64,000 nucleotides of DNA from an uncultured Bacteroidales bacterium (lineage in GTDB: Bacteria; Bacteroidota; Bacteroidia; Bacteroidales; UBA932): assembly GCA_900316955.1 (NCBI GenBank), contig ONEX01000002.1, forward strand, positions 186,001-250,000, read 5' to 3'. The position numbers were made by a program, and so were the translations under genes. The notes beneath the pieces are model-generated. The model was given only the letters and a program-made list of their open reading frames with translations, searched no databases and had not been told where the DNA came from. This document shows, piece after piece, positions 41,101-48,132 of this stretch; the first letter of the stretch is position 1; every line of letters begins with the position of its first letter.

Positions 41101-41209
41101 TCTGGTCCGTGACCGTACCGCTGACGCGGACGCTCTGCGCCAGGGCGAAGAGCGGGAGCATCAGGCCGGCTGCCACGAATGCAAGCGTTTTCTTTAGGTT
41201 AAATCGCAT
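38147..41209 (-). CDS. SusC/RagA TonB-dependent transporter (SusC3)
   Basis: 1020 aa from the ATG at 41209 (signal MRFNLKKTLAFVAAGLMLPLFALAQ). The upstream opening to 41326 runs through the promoter and is not used. Carboxypeptidase-like domain (VSGTVTDQSGAPVPGAAVMVVDSSNGAVTGVDGTY), SusC plug motif (EATVVVGYGTARRTDVTGSIASV; SIDVLKDAASTAIYGSRGANGVIMITT) and a barrel ending YLLGINLTF. Clearly diverged from SusC1/2. Transcribed away from HTCS2 with a -7 TACATTTG and an upstream element shared with the GH115 promoter. Confidence 0.97.
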   Translation of the reverse strand: MRFNLKKTLAFVAAGLMLPLFALAQSVRVSGTVTDQSGAPVPGAAVMVVDSSNGAVTGVDGTYSLQAGSSAILEVSCMGYTTIRVPVQGRSRIDIVLEEDAEQLEATVVVGYGTARRTDVTGSIASVTGESLREIPANDITYALQGRIAGVEFAQSSSRPGESMRIRIRGERSLNASNDPLIVLDGIPFSGSLSDISTNDIKSIDVLKDAASTAIYGSRGANGVIMITTHKGVKGQEPRVSFNSYVSLKQAIKYPLMRTEKYLQMREMAGKYQNSLDEDPNVDTDWQDLFYRTGYTQNYEVSVSGGNQKGSYSFGTSYYDDQAVVPTQNYDRIGLRAAIDQQIGNWVKVGFSTNTNYNKNRGTQTDIYNVLSKTPMINPYDEAGNLRAIVKMPMDNQYVATRGRIEEWTASGKYIGERKALATYNTGYVELTQPWIEGLSYKVNLGLNYRDSESGSFTGSGIATDTPTSLNGASWSHNKTVSWNIQNLLTYDHVFAGKHRVNLTGLMEADNNVYTTQAVSGNDIPNENFQYYNLGYAQQNLTVSPNNWRRTEASLLSYMGRLMYSYDDRYMLTVAVRSDASSRLAKGHQWHTYPAVSVGWNLHKERFMKNASGWLDELKFRLGYGETSNQAISPYQTLGSLGTKVYNYGDDNYATGYYVTTLPNPELGWEYSQTWNFGVDFAFFKGRLRGTAEYYSVATKDILLSLSLPSTSGVGSVMSNVGATANKGIEFTVNGTIIQQGDWNWSAGLNIYHNRSKLVALASGQKENTGAGWFVGYPINCLYDYEYDGIWQEADKDIIQLYEKGAAPGDIRVKYHGEYNADGTPVRSINDNDRVPIVCDPLFQGGFNTTLTWKNLDLTVLGAFQAGGILRSGIHGTNGYLNLLTGRRGQLDVDFWTPTNTGARYPKPGGLLSGDNPKYLDVAARYDASYFKIRTITLGYNLHKVPAVRRAGINRLRVYATVQNPGIVLFSEFHKDSGLDPEVNTRGGTGLATGSAGARGMVGFNTPATHNYLLGINLTF

Positions 41210-41259
41210 AGTGTAAAAAATTAAAAGTTGATTGATTTGGTTGTCGGTTTGCGTTTTTG

Positions 41260-41311
41260 CAAATGTATCATCTTTGTAATCGTCTGAAAACGCGGGATGT
41301 AACAATAGTTG
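41260..41311 (-). promoter_or_regulatory. SusC3 promoter and candidate HTCS2 site
   Basis: Minus strand: CAACTATTGTTAC (41311-41299), 31 nt, then -7 TACATTTG (41267-41260). The same layout, with the same -7 sequence and the same 31-nt spacing, occurs before GH115 at 45518-45569. Confidence 0.6.
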
Positions 41312-41352
41312 TCGTTTTTGAACCATGGCCCTTGCAAGACAAAAAGAATTTG

Positions 41353-41360
41353 TATTTTTG
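41353..41360 (+). promoter_or_regulatory. Putative -7 element of HTCS2
   Basis: TATTTTTG matches TAnnTTTG and lies 23 nt before the HTCS2 ATG; a weak -33 (TTGC) lies about 19 nt upstream. Confidence 0.5.
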
Positions 41361-41383
41361 TAACAGATGAGCCAAAAATGACG

Positions 41384-44300
41384 ATGAAACGATTTTTGCT
41401 TTCAGCCGCGCTCCTTTTGGGCGCATTCCTGCCGGCGGCGGGCCAGAACGCCCGCCTGTACCTGCCGGAATTAGGCCTCCCCAACTCGCAGGTGAACCGG
41501 ATCTACCAGGACCGCACCGATTATATATGGATCTGCACCGAAGGCGGGCTGGTCCGTTTCGACGGGCTGCGGTTCGAGACCTACCAGCATGACCGGGAAA
41601 GCGCGAACTGCCTGTCCAGCTCCTCCGTCATCGACATGGTCGAAGACGGCCGGGGCACGAAGTGGATCGGGACGGCCGCCGGCCTGGACATCCTGGATTC
41701 CGAATACTCCTCCTTCACGCACTTCGACCTGCACCGTACCCCGGATACGCCTGTGAATCCTTATATCGGACGGCTCCTGGAGGTTCCGGCCGCCGGAACC
41801 CTGATCGTGGGCACGGGCGGCGCGGGCGTGTTCGTCATCGACAGTGAAACCCGACAGGAACTTCCCGAGAAACGCGAAACTGTCAACCGGACCCTGCACA
41901 CGGATTACATCCATACCCTGTTCCTGGACGCTTCCGGACGGCTGTGGATCCTCCCGGGCGACAGCCAGCCCGTCATCCTGGACGCCATCACCCTGGAGCC
42001 TGCGAAAGGGCTGGCATGGAGCCCGGAGCTGCAGAAGGCCGGCGACCTGATCCGCGTCAACGACATGGCCGAAGACCCGGTCACGGGCGACATCCTGCTG
42101 GGAAGCACGGAAGGCCTGCTGCTGCTCAAGGCCGGCTCCGGCCTCATCCGGAAGGCTTCCGGGCGGCGGGCGGCCACGACCGTCGGCGCATCCGTCATCT
42201 TCGACTCGCAGACCGCCTCGGGGGAAGAGCGCCTGTTCCTCGTGGGGAACGAGGACGGCGGCCTGCTCCATTTCGACACGGAAACGGAGGAAGTCCGGAC
42301 CGCGCTCGTCTCGTCCATCCGGCAGGAAACCGGCAACTGGAAAGCCACTTCCAGCCTCCGGGACTCCGAAGGGAACCTTTGGCTGGGCCTGTACCAGACC
42401 GGCGTCCTGGTGGCGCCAAAATCCCGTTTCGGATTCTCCTACATGGGATTCAGCACCCGCGGGATGCCGGGCGAGAACAATACCGTCGTCACGGACGTCT
42501 ATGAGGACGGCCAGAACCTGTGGGTCGCCACGGACGGCGGCGGCCTGTTCTGCCGGCCGGCGGCCGGCGGCCGCAAGCGGCAGGCCGAGCGCGTGTTCAC
42601 GCGTGACAACTCCGCCCTCAACAACAACGCGATCCTCACGGTGACCGGCGACCGGTACGGCACCATCTGGCTCGGAACCTACCTGGGTGGTCTCTATTAT
42701 ATTGAAGGCGGCGCCACGCTGAAACCCTACCCCTATGCGGACCAAGTGGGCACGGACCGGATCCGGACGCTCGTCTACGACCCGGCCCGGGACCTGCTGT
42801 ACGTGGGCACCTCGGGCGCCGGCCTCACCGTCATCGACGCGAAAACCCGGAAACCCGTGGCCCGGCAGGTGGACGAGGACTACCGATGGATCAGCGCCTT
42901 GCATCTGGATGCGACCGGCCGGCTGTGGGTAGGCAGCTACAACGGTCCTTTCTGCTACGACCCGTCGCTGGACCGGATCATCCCCTTCAGCGGGACCGCC
43001 GGGAACGACCTCCCGCCCCGCATCTACGACATCTGCAGCAGCGCGGACGGTTCGATCTGGTTCGGCACCGAAGAGGGTCTCTTCCAATGGAATGAAACGG
43101 CGCGGGAACTCCGTCGGTACACGCAGCAGGACGGCCTCTCCAACAATGTGATCCGCGGAATCCTGAGCGCCGACGGCGGCGATATGTGGGTCTCCACGTC
43201 CAGCGGCCTGAACCGGCTCTCGCCGAGAACCGGCAAGGTCACGGTGTTCCAGTCCTACGACGGCCTGCAGGGCAATGAATTCCGCACCGGGTGCGCCTTC
43301 AAGGCGCCGTCCGGACGGCTCTATTTCGGCGGCAACGGCGGCCTGACGAGTTTCTCGCCGCTCGTGGTGGACGGCGGCGGCGACCGGATGCCGCAGGTGG
43401 CCCTGGCGCGCCTGACGATGCTGGACCAGCCCGTCGTCTACGATCCCGCCAAAGGAAACAACAACCTGATTGACAAGCATATATCGGAGGCGACCAAGAT
43501 CCGGATCCCCCGCGGTGTGGACATGTTCTCGCTGGAGTTCTCCGTCCCTGAGTACACCAATCCGCAGCGCCTGCGGTTCGACTACCGGCTCTCGGGCTTC
43601 GAGAGCGACTGGAAAACCGCGCCTTCGCTCCTGCGGATGGCCACTTATACCAATGTGCGACCGGGCCGCTACCGTTTCGAGGTCAAGGCCTATTTCGACG
43701 GCTCGCCCGAAGTCTATTCCGAGCGCAGCGTGGACCTGCGCGTCGAAGCGCCGTGGTTCCTGACCGGATGGGCCTGGGCCGTATATGCCGCCATTCTCGC
43801 AGGAATCATCCTGCTGCTCCTGCACTTCATCCGGCAGCGCCGGCGCCAGTTCCAGGAGAAGAAAGAGGCCGAACTGAAGGAACTGCGGCTGGGCCTGTTC
43901 ACGAACCTCACCCACGAGATCCGCACCCCGCTGAACCTCGTCATGGCCCCGCTGGGGGCCATCCGGGAAGCCGAACAGGACCCCGTCCGCAAGGACACGT
44001 ACAACCTGATGTACCGCAACTGCCTGCGTATCAACCGCATCGTGAACCAGCTGATGGACCTGCGGAAGATCGACGCCGGCCAGATGCAGCTGTTCTTCCG
44101 CGAGACGGACATCGTCTATTTCATCCGCGACATCATGCAGTCCTTCGGGAAGCTCGCGGAGAGCAAGCGGATCGACTTCTCCCTCACCTCCGCGCATCCG
44201 GAGGAGACGCTCTGGATCGACCAGGGCAACTTCGACAAGATCGTGTACAACATCCTGTCGAACGCGTTCAAGCACACGCCGGAAGGCGGGCGCATCCGTG

Positions 44301-45508
44301 TGGACGTGTCCGCGCCGACGCCCAACCGCGGCGAACTGCAGGCCGATGTCAAGGAGTACGTCCAGGTGCGCATCTTCAACTCCGGCAGCCGGATCGAGGA
44401 GGCCTGGATCAGCCACGTCTTCGACCGCTTCGTGCAGGTGAACCCGCATGATGCCAATTCGGGCTCCGGCGTGGGCCTCAACCTGACGAAAATGCTCGTG
44501 GAGCTGCACCACGGGCAGATTTCCGCCGAAAACGAAGACGACGGCGTGGTGTTCCGCGTGCTCGTGCCCGTCGGCAAGGACCACCTGAATGAGCAGGAAC
44601 TCTCCTACACCTCGCACCACAAGGACCTCTATATCAAGTCCCCTTCCGCGCAGGAGCACGAGGACCAGACGTTCACGCAGGAGGAGGCGCCGGCCGACAA
44701 GGCCGCGCGCGCCCGGAAGAGCGTGGTCGTCGTTGACGATGACGACGACACCCGCGAATACCTCCGCAACCTGCTGCGGAACCGGTACAACGTGACGGCC
44801 TGCGCCGATGCGAAATCGGCCTGGGACGCGGTTTCCGGGACACTTCCGGACGCCGTGGTCACCGACCTGGTGATGCCCGGCGAAAGCGGCAGCGACCTGT
44901 GCGCCCGCATCCGGGCGAACGACGCCACGCGCCACATCCCCGTCCTCATCCTGACCGGCCAGAACGGCGTCGAGGAGCAGCAGGCCGCCAGCGACAGCGG
45001 CGCCGACAAGTTCCTCTCCAAGCCCATTTCCGTGGAGCTGCTCCTGAGCAGCATCGCGCAGGTGATTTCCAGCCGCGAGGCGGTGAAGGAGAAGTTCGGC
45101 GTCGCGCTGAACTACGACTACACCGGCATCAAGATGGGCTCCGCCGATGACAAGCTGCTCCACCGCATCGTGGAAAGCATCCAGAACCACCTGGACGATC
45201 CCGATTACGGCGTGGCTTCCCTGTGCGAGGACGTGGGCATCAGCCGCGTGCACCTGAACCGCAAGCTCAAGGCCTTCGGCAAGGACTCCCCCGGCGTGCT
45301 CATCAAGACCTTCCGGATGAAGCAGGCCGCCTACCTGCTCGCGAACAACAAGGTCAATGTGTCCGAGGTCGCGTACCGCGTGGGCTTCTCCTCGCACTCG
45401 TATTTCTCCAACGCTTTCCGGGAGTATTTCGGGATGTCGCCGGGCGAATTCGTGACGCGCATCCAGGAAAATCCGGACGACGACTCCTTGAAACAATTGT
45501 TCAGGTAA
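41384..45508 (+). CDS. Hybrid two-component sensor/regulator (HTCS2)
   Basis: 1374 aa from the ATG at 41384 (signal MKRFLLSAALLLGAFLPAAGQ); an ATG two codons upstream (41378) is equally possible. Domains: propeller repeats (about 20-710), Y_Y_Y (about 720-785), membrane helix (about 792-815), HisKA with His844 (THEIRTPLNLV), HATPase (YNILSNAFKHTPEGG; GSGVGLNLTK), receiver with Asp1161 (VVTDLVMPG) and AraC HTH (YGVASLCEDVGISRVHLNRKLKAFG). It lies between SusC3 (divergent) and GH115 (same strand, 87 bp downstream) and is their likely activator. Confidence 0.96.
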   Translation: MKRFLLSAALLLGAFLPAAGQNARLYLPELGLPNSQVNRIYQDRTDYIWICTEGGLVRFDGLRFETYQHDRESANCLSSSSVIDMVEDGRGTKWIGTAAGLDILDSEYSSFTHFDLHRTPDTPVNPYIGRLLEVPAAGTLIVGTGGAGVFVIDSETRQELPEKRETVNRTLHTDYIHTLFLDASGRLWILPGDSQPVILDAITLEPAKGLAWSPELQKAGDLIRVNDMAEDPVTGDILLGSTEGLLLLKAGSGLIRKASGRRAATTVGASVIFDSQTASGEERLFLVGNEDGGLLHFDTETEEVRTALVSSIRQETGNWKATSSLRDSEGNLWLGLYQTGVLVAPKSRFGFSYMGFSTRGMPGENNTVVTDVYEDGQNLWVATDGGGLFCRPAAGGRKRQAERVFTRDNSALNNNAILTVTGDRYGTIWLGTYLGGLYYIEGGATLKPYPYADQVGTDRIRTLVYDPARDLLYVGTSGAGLTVIDAKTRKPVARQVDEDYRWISALHLDATGRLWVGSYNGPFCYDPSLDRIIPFSGTAGNDLPPRIYDICSSADGSIWFGTEEGLFQWNETARELRRYTQQDGLSNNVIRGILSADGGDMWVSTSSGLNRLSPRTGKVTVFQSYDGLQGNEFRTGCAFKAPSGRLYFGGNGGLTSFSPLVVDGGGDRMPQVALARLTMLDQPVVYDPAKGNNNLIDKHISEATKIRIPRGVDMFSLEFSVPEYTNPQRLRFDYRLSGFESDWKTAPSLLRMATYTNVRPGRYRFEVKAYFDGSPEVYSERSVDLRVEAPWFLTGWAWAVYAAILAGIILLLLHFIRQRRRQFQEKKEAELKELRLGLFTNLTHEIRTPLNLVMAPLGAIREAEQDPVRKDTYNLMYRNCLRINRIVNQLMDLRKIDAGQMQLFFRETDIVYFIRDIMQSFGKLAESKRIDFSLTSAHPEETLWIDQGNFDKIVYNILSNAFKHTPEGGRIRVDVSAPTPNRGELQADVKEYVQVRIFNSGSRIEEAWISHVFDRFVQVNPHDANSGSGVGLNLTKMLVELHHGQISAENEDDGVVFRVLVPVGKDHLNEQELSYTSHHKDLYIKSPSAQEHEDQTFTQEEAPADKAARARKSVVVVDDDDDTREYLRNLLRNRYNVTACADAKSAWDAVSGTLPDAVVTDLVMPGESGSDLCARIRANDATRHIPVLILTGQNGVEEQQAASDSGADKFLSKPISVELLLSSIAQVISSREAVKEKFGVALNYDYTGIKMGSADDKLLHRIVESIQNHLDDPDYGVASLCEDVGISRVHLNRKLKAFGKDSPGVLIKTFRMKQAAYLLANNKVNVSEVAYRVGFSSHSYFSNAFREYFGMSPGEFVTRIQENPDDDSLKQLFR

Positions 45509-45517
45509 CATTTTCAA

Positions 45518-45569
45518 CAACGATTGTAACCAAATCGTTGGGGCGTCGCTTTCGTTTTTGTTACATTTG
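45518..45569 (+). promoter_or_regulatory. GH115 promoter and candidate HTCS2 site
   Basis: CAACGATTGTAAC (45518-45530), 31 nt, then -7 TACATTTG (45562-45569); a possible -33 TTGG lies 20 nt upstream of the -7. The arrangement is the same as at SusC3 (41311-41260). It shows GH115 has its own promoter despite following HTCS2 closely. Confidence 0.65.
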
Positions 45570-45595
45570 CACTCGAAACAACGAAGCTTCCGCCC

Positions 45596-48097
45596 ATGAA
45601 CAAGCCGTATTCGTTCCTCCTCGCGGCCTGCCTGCTGCTCAGCCTGCCGGCCGCCGCCCTCGACCATCCGGGCCTCGCCGAGCGCCGCTCGGCTCCCGGC
45701 CGGTTCCCGCTCGTGGAAAAAGGCGTTCCCGCCGCCGTCGTCACGGACCCCGCCGACCGGCGGGGCGTCCTCATCGCAGCGGAGACGCTGCGCGAGGACT
45801 TCGCCCGCGTGTGCGGCGTCAAGGCGCCGGCGCAGGGCGCCCGCGTCCTCTACGCCGGCACGAAGGACAGTCCGCTGATCAAGCGCCTCGCGGCGGAAGG
45901 GCGCATCGACACGACCCCTTTGAACGGGCAGTACGAGACTTACATCCTGCAAGTGACCGGCGACGCGGTCATCATCGCGGGCGCGGACATGCGCGGAACC
46001 ATTTACGGAATCTACGAGATCTCGGAGCAGCTGGGCGTCTCGCCCTGGTATGACTGGGCCGACGTTCCCGTCCCGCACGGCACGGACATCTCCCTGGCGG
46101 CCGGGACCTACACGGTCCCCCAGCCCGGCGTCCGCTACCGCGGCATCTTCCTCAACGACGAGGCCCCGTGCCTGACTTCCTGGGTGAAGAACACCTACGG
46201 GACGGACTACGGCGACCACCGCTTCTATGCGCGCGTTTTCGAGCTCCTGCTGCGCCTCAGGGCCAATTTCATGTGGCCGGCGATGTGGGGCTGGGCCTTC
46301 TACGCCGACGATCCGGAGAACAGCCGCACGGCCGACGAGATGGGCATCATCATGGGCACCTCCCATCACGAGCCGATGGCGCGGAACCACCAGGAGTGGG
46401 CGCGCAGGCGCGGTTCCAGCGGTCCCTGGGACTATACCGCCAACAAGAAAGTGCTCACGCAGTTCTTCACGGAAGGCATCGAGCGCGCCAAGGATACGGA
46501 AGACCTCATCACCATCGGCATGCGCGGGGACGGCGACGCCGCCCTGGGCAAGGAAGGCGAAGAAGCGAACTACATCAAGCTCCTGGAAACCATCATCAAG
46601 GACCAGCGGAAGATTATCCGCAAGGTGACCGGAAAGCCCGCCGAGCAGCGGCCGCAGGTATGGGCCCTGTACAAGGAAGTCCAGCAGTACTACGACCTCG
46701 GGCTCCGCGTCCCGGACGACGTGACCATCCTCCTGAGCGACGACAACTGGGGCGACGTCCGCAAGCTTCCCACCGCCGCGGAACGCGCGCGGAAGGGCGG
46801 CTGGGGCCTGTACTACCACGTGGACTACGTGGGCGCCCCGCGGAACTCCAAGTGGCTGAATGTCACGCCCATCCAGAACATGTGGGAGCAGCTCCAGCTC
46901 ACCTGGGCCTACGGCGTGGACAGGATCTGGGTCCTGAACGTGGGCGACCTCAAGCCGATGGAGTATCCCATCGACCTGTTCCTCGCGATGGCGCGGAATC
47001 CCGAAGCGATCACGGTGGACAATCTCGCGGACCACACGCGCGCCTTCTGCGCGGCGGCCTTCGGCGACGACCAGGCCGACGAGGCCGCGCGCATCCTCAA
47101 CCTGTACTGCAAGTACAGCGGCCGCACCACGGCGGAAATGATGGACGCGCGGACCTACGACCTGCCTTCGGGCGAATTCCGCCAGGTGCGGGACGATTTC
47201 GTCCGCCTGGAGGCGGAAGCCCTTCGGCAGTTCCTCACGCTGAAGCCGGAATGCAAGGACGCCTACCGGGAACTCATCCTCTTCCCGGTCCAGGCCCTCG
47301 CCAATATCTATGAGATGTATTACGCGCAGGCGATGAACCTGGCCCTGGCCGGCCGGAAGGATCCGGCCGCGAACGCCTGGGCCGACGAGGTCGAGCGCGC
47401 CTTCGCCCGCGACGCCGCCCTGATGAAGGAATACAATAAGGACATCGCCGGCGGCAAATGGGACGGCATGATGACGCAGAAGCACATCGGCTACCGGACC
47501 TGGAACGACAACTTCCCGGCGGACCGCCTGCCGCGGGTGGAGCGCGTCGAGGACGCCGCCCCGGGCGGCTTCTCCTTCGAGGCCGACCCGCGGGGCTTCA
47601 CAGCCATCGAGGCGGAACACTGGAACCGGTCAGAAGCGGCCTCCGGCGCGGCCTGGACCGTGATTCCGGACATGGGCCGCACCCTGAGCGGCGTCGCCCT
47701 GATGCCCTACACGGTGCCCACGGAGGGCGCTTCCCTCACCTACCGCGTATGCATTCCCGAAGGCGTGACGGGCGTCAAGGTCCATGTCGTCACGAAATCG
47801 ACCCTCGCCTTCAACAACACCGGCCACCGCTACGAAGTGGACCTCGCGGGACAGAAGCAGACGCACCGCTTCAACGAGCGCCTGAACGAGGATCCGCGGA
47901 ACATCTACTCCGTGTACTACCCCACCGTCGCCCGCCGCGTCGTGGAGACGGTCTCCGACCTCCCCGCCGCCCCCGGCTGGCAGGACCTCGTCCTGCGTCC
48001 CCTGGACCCCGGCATCGTCTTCGAGAAGATCGTCATCGACTACGGCGGCTATACGCCCCGCTTCCTTTTCGGAAACGAGTCGGCCGCCAATAAATGA
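45596..48097 (+). CDS. GH115 alpha-glucuronidase
   Basis: 833 aa with signal peptide MNKPYSFLLAACLLLSLPAAA. GH115 hallmarks: RGIFLNDEAPCLTSWVKNTYG, RLRANFMWPAMWGWAFYADDPENSRTADEMGIIMGTSHHEPMARNHQEW, TIGMRGDGDAALG, VTILLSDDNWGDVRKLP and YYHVDYVGAPRNSKWLNVTPIQNMWEQ. The last 200 residues are the usual beta-sandwich C-terminal domain (FTAIEAEHWNRSEAASGAAW). GH115 removes (methyl)glucuronic acid from internal as well as terminal xylose residues, which complements the GH67 in this window. Own promoter, possibly HTCS2-dependent; a hairpin follows the stop. Confidence 0.96.
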   Translation: MNKPYSFLLAACLLLSLPAAALDHPGLAERRSAPGRFPLVEKGVPAAVVTDPADRRGVLIAAETLREDFARVCGVKAPAQGARVLYAGTKDSPLIKRLAAEGRIDTTPLNGQYETYILQVTGDAVIIAGADMRGTIYGIYEISEQLGVSPWYDWADVPVPHGTDISLAAGTYTVPQPGVRYRGIFLNDEAPCLTSWVKNTYGTDYGDHRFYARVFELLLRLRANFMWPAMWGWAFYADDPENSRTADEMGIIMGTSHHEPMARNHQEWARRRGSSGPWDYTANKKVLTQFFTEGIERAKDTEDLITIGMRGDGDAALGKEGEEANYIKLLETIIKDQRKIIRKVTGKPAEQRPQVWALYKEVQQYYDLGLRVPDDVTILLSDDNWGDVRKLPTAAERARKGGWGLYYHVDYVGAPRNSKWLNVTPIQNMWEQLQLTWAYGVDRIWVLNVGDLKPMEYPIDLFLAMARNPEAITVDNLADHTRAFCAAAFGDDQADEAARILNLYCKYSGRTTAEMMDARTYDLPSGEFRQVRDDFVRLEAEALRQFLTLKPECKDAYRELILFPVQALANIYEMYYAQAMNLALAGRKDPAANAWADEVERAFARDAALMKEYNKDIAGGKWDGMMTQKHIGYRTWNDNFPADRLPRVERVEDAAPGGFSFEADPRGFTAIEAEHWNRSEAASGAAWTVIPDMGRTLSGVALMPYTVPTEGASLTYRVCIPEGVTGVKVHVVTKSTLAFNNTGHRYEVDLAGQKQTHRFNERLNEDPRNIYSVYYPTVARRVVETVSDLPAAPGWQDLVLRPLDPGIVFEKIVIDYGGYTPRFLFGNESAANK

Positions 48098-48104
48098 TGG
48101 ATTG

Positions 48105-48132
48105 ACAATAGGGCTCGAAAGGGCCCTATTGT
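48105..48132. terminator. Bidirectional terminator between GH115 and GH10
   Basis: Perfect 10-bp stem (ACAATAGGGC with GCCCTATTGT), 8-nt loop, AT-rich flanks. It overlaps the last codon and stop of the convergent GH10 gene (stop at 48126-48128). Confidence 0.65.

Noticed and set aside
41260-41311. Presence of the SusC1/SusC2 48-bp block at SusC3
   Set aside because: GCGTTTT occurs upstream, but the spacing to the -7 is 6 nt shorter and the 11-bp core is missing.
41471-47620. 2049-aa open frame on the minus strand, antisense to HTCS2 and GH115
   Set aside because: It crosses two well-supported genes and a promoter region and has no recognisable domain.
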